NCBI GenBank assembly: GCA_023138975.1
Contig: JAGLON010000013.1
Location: 62,001 to 126,000, forward strand
Length of the DNA: 64,000 bases
Reading direction: 5' to 3'
Source: Candidatus Zixiibacteriota bacterium
GTDB taxonomy: Bacteria > Zixibacteria > MSB-5A5 > GN15 > JAAZOE01
Every line of letters starts with the position of its first letter. Within the stretch, counting starts at the first letter, position 1. The position numbers and the translations under genes were made by a program. Below the pieces are notes generated by a model that saw only the letters and a program-made list of their open reading frames with translations, did no database searches and had not been told where the DNA came from. Shown here piece by piece: positions 44,450 through 54,176 of the stretch.

Positions 44450-45142
44450 TTGCAGGCAAATACTTTGAAACAGTTAATCTATGTCAATCTCGGGCAGATA
44501 AAATATCAACAGGCCTGGGAAATTCAGAAAAAACTGGTCAAGCTTCGCTATGAGCTTAAGATTCCGGACTGCTTGATTGTCTGTGAGCATGATCCCGTGA
44601 TAACGATGGGCCGAGGCACTGATAAAAACAACCTCCTGGTCTCAAAAGAGGCTTTACAGGAAAAGGGGATTGATCTTTGTGAGGTTGAGCGAGGCGGTGA
44701 TATCACTTTTCATGGTCCGGGTCAGATTATCCTGTATCCTATAGTAGATCTTAAAAATAGGGAAAAAGATTCCCATAAGTATTTAAGAGATTTGGAATCT
44801 GTCGCTATAAAGGCACTTGATAAGTTAGGGATGAAGGCCGAGATTAAAAAAGGATTAACCGGAATCTGGGTGAACGACCAAAAGATTGGCGCTATTGGTG
44901 TGGCTTTGTCGAGGTGGGTTACTTATCACGGCATGGCCTTGAATGTCAATACTGACCTTGATCATTATCGACTGATAATCCCTTGCGGCATAACCGAATA
45001 TCCAGTTGGTTCTGTTAGTGAGATATTGAGTAAGACAATCAATATCGATAATATAAAAGAGCTTCTCGTTGAGAATTTTGTCCGCTATTTTGGCTATGAT
45101 GAGATTACTGTAAAAGAGATTGATCAAATATTACAATTCTGA
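44450..45142 (+). CDS. lipB: Octanoyltransferase LipB
   Basis: Transfers octanoate from acyl-carrier protein to lipoyl domains of E2 or GcvH. Conserved CEHDPVITMGRGT near residue 48, RGGDITFHGPGQIILYPI near 90, catalytic Lys in NDQKIGAIGV and Cys in LIIPCGI. 230 residues. Starts are TTG 44450 or TTG 44465; neither has a strong SD. A TTGATT-16-TATCTT pair upstream may be its promoter. The convergent PDH operon contains its likely lipoylation target, E2. lipA is not in this window. Confidence 0.94.
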   Translation: MQANTLKQLIYVNLGQIKYQQAWEIQKKLVKLRYELKIPDCLIVCEHDPVITMGRGTDKNNLLVSKEALQEKGIDLCEVERGGDITFHGPGQIILYPIVDLKNREKDSHKYLRDLESVAIKALDKLGMKAEIKKGLTGIWVNDQKIGAIGVALSRWVTYHGMALNVNTDLDHYRLIIPCGITEYPVGSVSEILSKTINIDNIKELLVENFVRYFGYDEITVKEIDQILQF

Positions 45143-45211
45143 AGGGGTCGCCGGGTCACTCCATCGACTCAGTCGAGGCCAAGACCCGTCGAAACAATCT
45201 ACTACTTATAC

Positions 45212-45238
45212 AAAAACGGCAGACATAAATGCCTGCCG
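45212..45238 (-). terminator. Terminator of the PDH operon
   Basis: On the minus strand, CGGCAG / CTGCCG with a 10-nt loop followed by TTTTTG, 25 bases after the lpdA stop. Confidence 0.75.
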
Positions 45239-45262
45239 ATCATATTAGCTGTAAATATCTGC

Positions 45263-46660
45263 TTAATTTGGAATATGGATAGCTTTTTTGTCGGCATTCA
45301 TGGCGGCTTCCATCATTGCTTCAGATAAAGTCGGATGCACTGCCATCATTTGAGCCAGATCTTCAATGGTACCGTCCATCTCCATCAGGATCGTACCCGC
45401 ATAGATTATATCGCTTGAATGTGGTCCAAAAATATGAATACCCAAAATTTCATCGGTATCAGCATCAGAAATAACTTTAGTAAATCCTTCCGACGCCAAG
45501 GTTGCAATCGCCTTGCCGACTGCTCGATACGGGAACATTCCAATTTTAATTTTCTTTCCGGCCTCAATCGCTTCCTTTTCGTTCAGGCCGACTCCCGCTA
45601 TTTCCGGATCGGTAAAAACGGCATACGGCACGGTTTTCCAGTCCGCCAGATGTCCCCCTCCGGCGACAGATTCCGCGGCGACAATACCTTCATGCGAAGC
45701 CTTATGAGCCAGTAGTAATCCTCCGGCCACATCGCCTATTGCATAGATACTCGGTATATTCGATTGCATCCTTTTATTGGTTTCAATAAAGCCATGCTTA
45801 TCAAGCTTCACACCGACTTTATCAAGACCGAGATTCCCGGAATTCGGTCTCATTCCGGCTGAGACCAGAACCATATCATAACTTAGGTCTTTTTTACCCG
45901 ATGTTGTTTCAATACTGACATCAACTTTGTCTTTATTAATCTTCGATGAAACAACTTTTGAGGACAGCAGGATTTCCATGCCCTGTTTCTTCAGCGCTTT
46001 AGCCGATGCGGCTGAGATATCTTTATCAAGGGTAGGCAAAACAGCATCAAAAATCTCGACAATTGTCACTTTCGTACCAAGCGTTTGATACACTGTCGCC
46101 AGTTCAACGCCAATAGGGCCAGCCCCAACGACCAACATTGTCTTTGGTACCGAGGGAATTTCAATGGCTTCACGCGCGCTTACAATTTTCTTACCGTCAA
46201 ACTTAATCATCGGCAGTTCAATCGGAGAGGCGCCGGTGGAAATTATAAAATTGCTCGATTCAACACTGGTTTTATTCTTTCCGTCGATCACTTCGATTTC
46301 ATTTTTTGATTTGAACGATGCAGTGCCAGTCAGAATAGTAACGCCGGCTTTTTCAAGCAATAGCTTAACACCCCCGGTCAATCGCTTGACGGTGTCATTT
46401 TTATGCTTACGCATCTTATCAAGATCGATGCTAACGTTGTCAGCTTTAATTCCAACCCGTTTAGCGCCTTCAATGGTTCTTTTTAGTTCTGTAACATACA
46501 GCAGAGTTTTAGACGGAATACAACCCCAATTGAGGCATACGCCGCCGATATACTCTTTTTCGACAATAGCCGTTTTGACTCCCTGCTGGGCCGCTCTTAT
46601 AGCGGCGACATATCCCCCGGGACCGGCTCCAATAACAACCAGTTTAAATTTATCAGACAT
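45263..46660 (-). CDS. lpdA: Dihydrolipoyl dehydrogenase (E3)
   Basis: FAD-linked disulfide oxidoreductase that reoxidises dihydrolipoyl groups of E2. FAD motif VVIGAGPGGYVAAIRAAQQG at residues 8-27; redox disulfide in GGVCLNWGCIPSK; NAD motif VVGAGPIGVELATVY; C-terminal HPTLSEAMMEA dimer interface. 465 residues. Third enzyme of the complex, 20 bases after E2. Confidence 0.96.
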   Translation of the reverse strand: MSDKFKLVVIGAGPGGYVAAIRAAQQGVKTAIVEKEYIGGVCLNWGCIPSKTLLYVTELKRTIEGAKRVGIKADNVSIDLDKMRKHKNDTVKRLTGGVKLLLEKAGVTILTGTASFKSKNEIEVIDGKNKTSVESSNFIISTGASPIELPMIKFDGKKIVSAREAIEIPSVPKTMLVVGAGPIGVELATVYQTLGTKVTIVEIFDAVLPTLDKDISAASAKALKKQGMEILLSSKVVSSKINKDKVDVSIETTSGKKDLSYDMVLVSAGMRPNSGNLGLDKVGVKLDKHGFIETNKRMQSNIPSIYAIGDVAGGLLLAHKASHEGIVAAESVAGGGHLADWKTVPYAVFTDPEIAGVGLNEKEAIEAGKKIKIGMFPYRAVGKAIATLASEGFTKVISDADTDEILGIHIFGPHSSDIIYAGTILMEMDGTIEDLAQMMAVHPTLSEAMMEAAMNADKKAIHIPN

Positions 46661-46680
46661 AGAATTATTATCCTACTTTG

Positions 46681-47964
46681 TTATACAACTCCAAGCACCC
46701 AACTATCGGGGTCTTCCAGTAACTCAATCATCCGGCGCAAAAACTGAACGGCATAACCGCCGTCAACCACTCGATGGTCAAACGACAGGCCAAAATTCAA
46801 AATCGGCCTGATTACAATTTCACCGTCGCGCACAACCGCTCTTTCGACAATCTTATGCACTCCCAGTATAGCAACTTGCGGTTTGGCAATAATCGGTGTC
46901 GAAGCAAGCGCACCCATACCTCCGGCATTGGTAATTGATATTGTACCGCCGGTGATTTCTTCTATTTTCAAGATATCGGTATTAGCCTTATCAGCCATAT
47001 CTCGCATATCTTTGGCAATCTGCAATAACGATTTTTGTTCGCAGTGTTTTATCACGGGAACAATCAATGAGTTTTCACGAGCGACGGCCATGCCGATATT
47101 AAAATACTTCTTTACATGCAGATTGTCATCTTCAAAGGTAGAGTTAATCCACGGGAAATCTTTGGCCGCAAAAATAATCGCTTTGGCGATAAACGGCATA
47201 AAGGTAATCCTTACGCCATGTTCTTTTTCAATTTTATCCACATATTTTTTACGCCACGCTATCACGCCAGTCATATCGCATTCGTCAAAAGTCGTGACAT
47301 GCGGTATCGTAAAGGCTGACTTTACCATATGTTCGGAGATAACTTTCCGAATACCGGTAACCGGAATAATCTCCTCCAGTTCAAGATCGGGAAACTGAAA
47401 ATCGGGAGTGACAAGATCAACCGTATGACGGGCATCAATGTATTTGATTACATCGTTTTTACTGATTCGCCCGCCTTTACCCGTTCCATGCACCTTGCGT
47501 AGATCGATAAAGTGTTCGCGAGCGAGACGTCTTACTACCGGAGATGATTTAATGGCCTTAATACCGTCATCAATAGCCTCTTCATTGGCATGAATACCTT
47601 CACAACGATGATGCGCAGCCGCTTCGGTGAATTCCTCAGCAGGTACCGGCGCTTTTTGCTCTTGTGGTATTTTTTCCTTACCAGGTTCTGAGGATGTGGA
47701 AAAGGTTTTTGTCGCGATTACTTCACCCTCGACATCCATAATGGCGAGTTCTTGACCGATTTCAACAACCGCGTCAATCTTGGCGAGGTGTTTCCTCATA
47801 ATACCAGCATAAGCTGATGGGATCTCAATGTTGATTTTATCGGTCATAATCTCAACCAGAGCATCATCAACTTCTACGGTATCGCCCTCATTTTTCAGCC
47901 ATTTGACAATTGTTCCCTCAACAACTGATTCGCCCAATGGCGGTACAATCACCCTGTATTCCAT
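46681..47964 (-). CDS. 2-oxo acid dehydrogenase E2 (dihydrolipoamide acyltransferase)
   Basis: 427 residues. Single N-terminal lipoyl domain with lipoylated Lys in EIMTDKINIEIP (residues about 39-50), a Glu/Pro-rich linker, an E3-binding domain at about 135-175 (VRRLAREHFIDLRKVHGTGK) and a C-terminal catalytic domain with HRVVDGGYAVQFL (His-x3-Asp-Gly). The linker is short and has a His/Glu-rich segment. Single-lipoyl design resembles branched-chain and Gram-positive-type PDH E2s; substrate cannot be fixed from sequence. Confidence 0.92.
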   Translation of the reverse strand: MEYRVIVPPLGESVVEGTIVKWLKNEGDTVEVDDALVEIMTDKINIEIPSAYAGIMRKHLAKIDAVVEIGQELAIMDVEGEVIATKTFSTSSEPGKEKIPQEQKAPVPAEEFTEAAAHHRCEGIHANEEAIDDGIKAIKSSPVVRRLAREHFIDLRKVHGTGKGGRISKNDVIKYIDARHTVDLVTPDFQFPDLELEEIIPVTGIRKVISEHMVKSAFTIPHVTTFDECDMTGVIAWRKKYVDKIEKEHGVRITFMPFIAKAIIFAAKDFPWINSTFEDDNLHVKKYFNIGMAVARENSLIVPVIKHCEQKSLLQIAKDMRDMADKANTDILKIEEITGGTISITNAGGMGALASTPIIAKPQVAILGVHKIVERAVVRDGEIVIRPILNFGLSFDHRVVDGGYAVQFLRRMIELLEDPDSWVLGVV

Positions 47965-47973
47965 AAGCCCTCT

Positions 47974-48957
47974 CTAATATTCAATAATATTTTTTACAGC
48001 TTTTGCTATTTTTTCAGCATTGGGCAGGAAATAATGCTCCATTGGCGGCGCAAACGGAACCGCAGGAACATCAAGACCGCACACGCGCGCTACAGGCGCA
48101 TCAAGATAATCAAAGACTTCCTCAGTAATTGAGGCCGAGATCTCTGCCATAACGCCACCGGTTTTCGAGCTTTCCTGAACCAAAACAACCTTTGAAGTCT
48201 TTTTAACAGACTCAAAAATCATTTCGCGGTCCCAAGGCAAGATCGTTCTCATGTCGATAACCTCAGCCGAGATACCTTCTTTTTCCAGACCGACAGCCGC
48301 TTCCATAGAACGATGATACATCAAGCCGTACGATACCAGCGTAACGTCACTTCCCTCTTTTCTCATAGCAGCTTTACCAATAGGCACAGTAAAATCGTCT
48401 TCCGGAATTTCATCCTTGATCCAGCGGTAAAGTCTTTTATGCTCAAAATATATGACCGGATCATCTCCCCTGATGGCTGATTTCAACAATCCTTTGGCAT
48501 CGTAAGGTGTGGCCGGCATGACTACAATCAGACCCGGTTGTGAGAAAAACCACTGTTCATTAATCTGGGAGTGATACAATCCTCCAGCGATATCAGCACC
48601 GCAACAGACCCTCATGGTCATGGGACAGGTCCACTGCCCTCCGGTTCGGTATCTCAATTTGGCCATCTGCTGTATAATTTGATCCATTGAAGGCGTAATA
48701 AAATCGGCAAACTGAATTTCCGCCACCGGTCTCAGTCCGACCATCGCGGCACCAACCGACCCACCGGCAATATAAACTTCGGAAATAGGTGAATCAATCA
48801 CTCTTTCGGCGCCATATTTATCAAGTAAACCCTTTGTGGCCTTAAAAACGCCTCCGTAAATTCCAATATCCTCGCCGATTAAAAAGACTTTTTCATCACG
48901 ATCCATCTCTTCATCAAGCGCTTGGGTAATGGCTTCAATATATGTTATTTTTTTCAC
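47974..48957 (-). CDS. 2-oxo acid dehydrogenase E1 beta subunit
   Basis: ThDP-dependent decarboxylase subunit. GEDIGIYGGVFKATKGLLDK and the region FEHKRLYRWIKDEIP are typical of the alpha2beta2 type. I chose GTG 48957 because AGGAG is 8 bases upstream (327 aa); an upstream ATG at 48975 would overlap the E1 alpha stop by 7 bases. It sits directly before E2. Confidence 0.92.
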   Translation of the reverse strand: MKKITYIEAITQALDEEMDRDEKVFLIGEDIGIYGGVFKATKGLLDKYGAERVIDSPISEVYIAGGSVGAAMVGLRPVAEIQFADFITPSMDQIIQQMAKLRYRTGGQWTCPMTMRVCCGADIAGGLYHSQINEQWFFSQPGLIVVMPATPYDAKGLLKSAIRGDDPVIYFEHKRLYRWIKDEIPEDDFTVPIGKAAMRKEGSDVTLVSYGLMYHRSMEAAVGLEKEGISAEVIDMRTILPWDREMIFESVKKTSKVVLVQESSKTGGVMAEISASITEEVFDYLDAPVARVCGLDVPAVPFAPPMEHYFLPNAEKIAKAVKNIIEY

Positions 48958-48968
48958 TTTATTATCTC

Positions 48969-50003
48969 CTACCATTCAACCCGTCGGACAGGGAACTGTT
49001 CCGAATAAACGTCGTTATAGATTTCTTCCGGTTCTGCGTATTCATCTTTATCTACGGCGCTAATGGCCTCATCTATTTCCTGATTTATTTGCTCAACGAG
49101 TGCTTCTCTTTTAATCTTTGTAAGAAGGTTAAGGCTCATCAGGGTTTTTTCTGCAAACTGCACCGGATCTTTACTTTTCCATTCTTCCAGCTCTTTATTG
49201 GACCGATAATCGGCAGGATCGATTTCCGAATGGCCATACCAGCGATAGGTCTTGCACTCGATTAAAGTCGGTCCCTTCCCTTTACGGGCTCTATCAATAG
49301 CCTTGACAGCGGTCTTGTGCACTGTAAAGACATCATTACCATTAATGGTGATACCAGGAAAACCATAGGCTTTGGCCCGGTCGGAAAAATCAGTAATGCC
49401 TGCCTGCAAAGTTGCAGGAACAGATTCGGCCCAGAGGTTATTTTGGCAGATATAAACTATCGGCAGATTGTAAATACCGGCATAATTCAGCGCCTCGTGC
49501 CAGCCGCCACGTGATGTGGAACCTTCACCGAAAAACGCCAAAACTACATTATCTTTTTTCTGAATCTGAAACCCCATGGCACAGCCGGTACCAATAATAG
49601 TTTGTCCGGCTAGAGTCGAAGAAGGCGTAATAACGCCTTTTGGTTTCCAGCCATAATGGCAGGGGTGGCTTTTTCCCTTATCCGGAGAGCTAACTCTGGC
49701 ATAAATTTGGCCGGCTATCTTATCGAGAGGGACTCCTTTGGTAACATTGGCGCCGATCTCTCTGTGCGATGGAGCAATTAGATCTTCATCTCGTAGACCA
49801 TAAGTTGGTCCGACTGTGGTTGCCTCTTGTCCGACCGCAGAAAAATAGGTTCCAGCGAAGCGGCCCTGGCGGTAGAGTTTACGAAACCGCTCATCCAGCA
49901 GTCTGGTTTTCAACAAATTGGTGTAAAGCCCCATCATGGTCTCTTCGGACAATCCGACCTGATTTGCTTTGGGTTTCACCGTTTTCTTTTTGGCAGCGGG
50001 CAT
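48969..50003 (-). CDS. 2-oxo acid dehydrogenase E1 alpha subunit
   Basis: 344 residues, ThDP-binding subunit. The ThDP/Mg motif appears as FFGEGSTSRGGWHEALNYAG and ICQNN; phosphorylation-loop equivalent is TYRWYGHSEIDP. A Lys-rich N-terminal tail (MPAAKKKTVKPKAN) precedes the fold. SD TCAGGAGG before ATG. First gene of E1alpha-E1beta-E2-lpdA. A pyruvate or branched-chain substrate is equally possible on these data. Confidence 0.92.
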   Translation of the reverse strand: MPAAKKKTVKPKANQVGLSEETMMGLYTNLLKTRLLDERFRKLYRQGRFAGTYFSAVGQEATTVGPTYGLRDEDLIAPSHREIGANVTKGVPLDKIAGQIYARVSSPDKGKSHPCHYGWKPKGVITPSSTLAGQTIIGTGCAMGFQIQKKDNVVLAFFGEGSTSRGGWHEALNYAGIYNLPIVYICQNNLWAESVPATLQAGITDFSDRAKAYGFPGITINGNDVFTVHKTAVKAIDRARKGKGPTLIECKTYRWYGHSEIDPADYRSNKELEEWKSKDPVQFAEKTLMSLNLLTKIKREALVEQINQEIDEAISAVDKDEYAEPEEIYNDVYSEQFPVRRVEW

Positions 50004-50216
50004 TTAACCTCCTGATACTCAGGATAACAATGAATGATTACATAATCAAGTTACAATCTTTATCAAACTATAACTGCATTTATATCCATGAAATTGAACA
50101 GGTATGAGTTTTAATCCATACCTTAAGTCTCTTTATATTCCCAGTTAACGACCTCAAATCATTTTACTGTTATTACGGTCGGAATTTATATTAGTTTGAC
50201 TCAATTAGAAGGACTG

Positions 50217-50261
50217 GAAAAATAATCAACGCCTTATTGGTTGATGACCAATAATCAGCGT
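50217..50261 (-). terminator. Terminator of the PocR/PAS kinase gene
   Basis: On the minus strand, stem TTATTGGT / ACCAATAA with a 5-nt loop, outer pairing ACGC/GCGT, then ATTATTTTTCC. It lies 56-100 bases after the stop codon. The rest of the 50004-50316 spacer shows no gene. Confidence 0.7.
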
Positions 50262-50316
50262 CCCTATCCGCTCCAATACTTCCGAAGTGCCGGGAGTTAG
50301 TCTACTAAAATTGTCA

Positions 50317-53300
50317 TCACGGCTCATCACCATCCGGAGAGGGCAAAGTAAAACAGAAGGTACAGCCCATTTCATGCCCTTCGGATTCTATCCAAATTGT
50401 ACTTCCATGATATTCGATAATCCGCTTTACGAGAGCCAAACCGATACCGGTACCTTCGTTTGAGGCATCAAGTTGATCAAATAACTCAAACACTTTCTCG
50501 TGGTATTTGGCTGCAATCCCAATACCATTATCCCTAATATAGAAGACAAGCCGGGAATCATCCTCTGTCCGGGCACCGATTTCAATTGTCGGTTCTGCCT
50601 GATGGCCCATATACTTAGCGGCATTATCAAGTATGTTCTGTAAAATCTCAATGATTCTCTGGCGATCACCTCTGATATGGGGTAGTTTTTCCTGTATAAT
50701 AACATTGATATTACTTTGAGATATTCTACCTTCAACAAGATTCAGAGCGTCATTTACCAGAGTTCTAAATGATAAATTTGCGGGCGGACTGGTTACTCGT
50801 CCAATTCGTGACAATGCCAGTAAATCATCCATAAGCTGTTGCATTTTAGTCGATGCATTATCGATCCGTCTAATATCATCTTCAATAAGTTTGGTATTAT
50901 TGTCATCAATATCCTTGCGCAGAAGACCAATGAAGTTTTTTACTGTAAATAGCGGGCTTTTCAGATCATGTGAGACCGTATACGTGAACCGTTCCAGCTC
51001 AGCGTTTTTGTCTTCCAATTCCGCGATAAGTTTTTCACGCTCAATTTCAATAAGCTTGCGCTCGGTAATATCTTCTCCGGAACTTAGTGTCCCGCAAATA
51101 GTTCCCATTTCATTATGCAGTAAGGTGTTGTGCCACAAGATTGTTTTCTCAGTACCATTTTTTGTTACAATCTTATTTTCGTACGTTTTAGTATTTTCAA
51201 TTTCTCCTCGCATTAGCTTTGCAAAAACTATATGAATATCTTCTCTTAATGCTTTCGGTACACAGGTATCGATCCAGTTTCTCCCAACCAAGTACCCCCT
51301 TTCGTATCCGAGAATATTATGCCCGCTTTCATTCAGCATTGTAATAGAACCATCTGTATTCAATGATACTATAATTTCTGACGCAACACTGAGATAGCTT
51401 TCGGCAGTTTCCTTACTTTTCTGCAACTCTTCCTCTGCCCGCTTACGATCGGTGATGTCACGCAGAGCAGTCACCCGCATAGTGCGTCCCATATATTCAG
51501 CCGCCCGAGCTTGTATTTCGGAAGGAAAGGTTGTTCCATCCTTGCGTAGTGCGATTACTTCATATGGTTCCACACGACATGACACCATGTTGTTTTTCAC
51601 GATCTCTCGATCTTCAGGTACAATCCACTCTGTTCCAAGCTTACCAACAGCCTCAACACTGGTGTAGCCAAACATCCTTTCCGCCGTCAGGTTCTGATCT
51701 AAGCAGACGCCCTTATCGGAAATGAATATGGATTCAAAAGATGCTTCAGATAATGCCTTCATTCGTGCTTCCGAGTTCCTCAACGCCTCCTCAGCTCGTT
51801 TACGGTCTGTGATATCTTTGTCAGTGCCTCTATATCCTGTCAGGATTCCTTCCTCATTAATGAGAGGGATTGCACTTGTCAATAGAATGACTGTATGTCC
51901 ATCCCTTGCGATATTCTCATTCTCCAAGTCAATAATGGGCTTCTTGGCTGCAACCAAAGCCGCAAATATTTCTCCGACTCTTGTTCTCTCACTGTCATTC
52001 ATAAAGTCGAATGGAGTCTTGCCGATCATTTCTTCAGCAGTAAATCCCAGAATCTTGAAAACATTGGTAGAGCAATACGTATAACGGCCTTTCGAATCTA
52101 CTTCCCAAACCCAGTCCGACATAGTTGAAACCAGATTCGCCAATCGATCTTCAGATTCAACAAGCATTCTCTCAGCCTGGATGCGATCGGTGATGTCTAT
52201 TGCAGAGGCGGCAATATATTTGGGGTCACCATTTATACTCCTAATCAAAATACCGTTCATGAGCATAGGAAATTCGGTACCATCCTTGTGACAGTGCCAA
52301 ACTTCTATAGGGCCGTAACTTTCCTTCTCAACCACTGATTCGTTGATGTATCGAACAGCCTCCATTTGCTTTTCATTATGAAAAATAGATAAATTCTTTC
52401 CGATTATTTCATCGATAGTGTATCCGTGGATTTGCGCGAAAGAGTTATTGATATATAAGATATTTCCCTGAAGATCAGCAATAGCGCTCCCTTGCACAGA
52501 TCTATCAGAGATAGTTTTGAATTTTTTTGTCTCCTCTTCAGCCTGCTTACGGTCAGTGATATCTAAAATGGATCCAATAAACCCCTTGTATTCACCACTT
52601 TCGCTGGTTACGGGAGCGCAACTGAAGTAGGTTTCAGCCTGGCTTCCGTCCTTTCGAGTTAATCTATTTTCTCCTATAATGGGCTTTCCAGAGTACAATT
52701 GCGCCACATTGGAATCACTTATCGCCCTGGCATCTCCGGGTGGGAAGAGTGTCTCCATGGACAAACCCTCTAATTCCTCGATAGAATATCCTGTTAACTC
52801 GGCGATTGCCGGATTGGGGCAGGTAATACATCCTTTGGCATCAACTTGAAACGTTCCCTGAAGAGAGGCTTCCATAATTACCCGGTACTGCTGCTCACTT
52901 TGCCGCAGAGCCTCCTCTGCCTGTTTGCGATCGGTGATGTCGCGATTACTACCTCGTTGACCCAAATAACGTCCGTCTTCACTATATACTGGCTGGCAAA
53001 CATGGCCAATCCAGCATTCCTTGCCGCTGCTGGTAACAATGCGAAAGTCTGTCGGAGACATTTTACCAGCTTCTTTTGCTTTCTGGTGATGGGCAATGAC
53101 TTTACTACGGTCATCGGGATGAATAATGCTCATTAACAGATTTGGATTCTGGATAAACTCATCAACGCGGTATCCAGTGATCCGCTCACATGATGGTGAG
53201 ACATAGACCTGTTTTCCATCAGGGTCCACCCAATATTCCCAGTCAAAGTTATAATCTGCCACTGTGCGGAGCCGTTCTTCACTCTCTTGTGCTGCTTTAG

Positions 53301-53862
53301 TAAACTCAATATACTGAATATTGGAATACCCCTGTTCAGCTATCATTGCAGCCATTTCACTGAGAAATGAAAGAGCGCTCCTGAATTCACTCTCAGATAC
53401 GACAGGGACTTCTTTAACAGCTTTCAGATATTCCTCAATATCATAGCCATAAGATTCACCCTGTTTTCTAAAATAATCCAGATCCGGTTCTTCAAATAAT
53501 ATCTGCCCGGTAAACAGATTTGCAACATGGGTATCTTTGATAAGTATGGGAGTCGCACCATCAATCAGACCGCTCTCACACCATACAAGATCAAGCTCTT
53601 TCAATTGATTTAGTCGATGAGTGAGAGATTTATTACTTGATTTGCAGTGGATTTCTGATTGTGGGACAGCACGATGGAATTTGGTGCAGACATCCCGCCA
53701 CCCGGTACCAATGAGTAACTCCTGCCCAGGATAAGAGACAAGCCCCGTAGTGAATCCTGTCGCCTGCGAGAAACTTTCAAACATCTCTCGCAATCGGTCC
53801 ATGTCAACCAAATCCCGAAAAGAGTATTTTCCGTCAATCAAGTGTTCATGTTCTGGGTTCAT
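50317..53862 (-). CDS. PocR-PAS(6) sensor histidine kinase
   Basis: 1181 residues, no transmembrane segment seen, so cytoplasmic. The N-terminal ~180 residues match a PocR-type ligand-sensing domain (ATGFTTGLVSYPGQELL, IHCKSSNKS, GLIDGATPILIKD). Six PAS/PAC units follow, each ending in ITDRKQAEE or a variant (ITERKLIEI). HisKA has VSHDLKSPLFTVKNFI with the phospho-His, and HATPase_c has NAAKYMG, RDNGIGIA and GTGIGLALV. No receiver domain; an unlinked response regulator is needed. AAGGAGG before ATG. The nearby dockerin-like gene is separate. Confidence 0.92.
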   Translation of the reverse strand: MNPEHEHLIDGKYSFRDLVDMDRLREMFESFSQATGFTTGLVSYPGQELLIGTGWRDVCTKFHRAVPQSEIHCKSSNKSLTHRLNQLKELDLVWCESGLIDGATPILIKDTHVANLFTGQILFEEPDLDYFRKQGESYGYDIEEYLKAVKEVPVVSESEFRSALSFLSEMAAMIAEQGYSNIQYIEFTKAAQESEERLRTVADYNFDWEYWVDPDGKQVYVSPSCERITGYRVDEFIQNPNLLMSIIHPDDRSKVIAHHQKAKEAGKMSPTDFRIVTSSGKECWIGHVCQPVYSEDGRYLGQRGSNRDITDRKQAEEALRQSEQQYRVIMEASLQGTFQVDAKGCITCPNPAIAELTGYSIEELEGLSMETLFPPGDARAISDSNVAQLYSGKPIIGENRLTRKDGSQAETYFSCAPVTSESGEYKGFIGSILDITDRKQAEEETKKFKTISDRSVQGSAIADLQGNILYINNSFAQIHGYTIDEIIGKNLSIFHNEKQMEAVRYINESVVEKESYGPIEVWHCHKDGTEFPMLMNGILIRSINGDPKYIAASAIDITDRIQAERMLVESEDRLANLVSTMSDWVWEVDSKGRYTYCSTNVFKILGFTAEEMIGKTPFDFMNDSERTRVGEIFAALVAAKKPIIDLENENIARDGHTVILLTSAIPLINEEGILTGYRGTDKDITDRKRAEEALRNSEARMKALSEASFESIFISDKGVCLDQNLTAERMFGYTSVEAVGKLGTEWIVPEDREIVKNNMVSCRVEPYEVIALRKDGTTFPSEIQARAAEYMGRTMRVTALRDITDRKRAEEELQKSKETAESYLSVASEIIVSLNTDGSITMLNESGHNILGYERGYLVGRNWIDTCVPKALREDIHIVFAKLMRGEIENTKTYENKIVTKNGTEKTILWHNTLLHNEMGTICGTLSSGEDITERKLIEIEREKLIAELEDKNAELERFTYTVSHDLKSPLFTVKNFIGLLRKDIDDNNTKLIEDDIRRIDNASTKMQQLMDDLLALSRIGRVTSPPANLSFRTLVNDALNLVEGRISQSNINVIIQEKLPHIRGDRQRIIEILQNILDNAAKYMGHQAEPTIEIGARTEDDSRLVFYIRDNGIGIAAKYHEKVFELFDQLDASNEGTGIGLALVKRIIEYHGSTIWIESEGHEMGCTFCFTLPSPDGDEP

Positions 53863-54123
53863 GGATGACCTCCTTCGTTGGCATCCATTTGCAATTATTC
53901 CCCAAACTTTCGGGCAAATACTTTGCCTTCAGTATCGGGGCTATATTATTATTCAGATTATGCGCGTGTATATCTGCCAATTCTACATAACGCTTCCAAT
54001 AACTGCACTGTTAAAGGAATAGGCATCAATTTTTTGTATATCGTCAGACAAATGGATTCTACATGATAAAAACTAAGACATCGTCTGCCAAACGGCAACG
54101 ACTTTTTTGCAGTTTCTTTTCCT

Positions 54124-54152
54124 AATAAGAAAAGGCCGATTTCAACCGGCCT
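54124..54152 (-). terminator. Terminator of the second dockerin-like gene
   Basis: On the minus strand, AGGCCG / CGGCCT with an 8-nt loop followed by TTTTCTTATT. Very similar to the terminator of the other dockerin-like gene at 31518. Confidence 0.8.
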
Positions 54153-54176
54153 CTCAAAATACTCTATACGTTTATT

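Noticed and set aside
46164..46811. 215-codon plus-strand ORF opposite lpdA and E2
   Set aside because: Antisense shadow of two clearly identified genes; serine/threonine-rich product with no domain.
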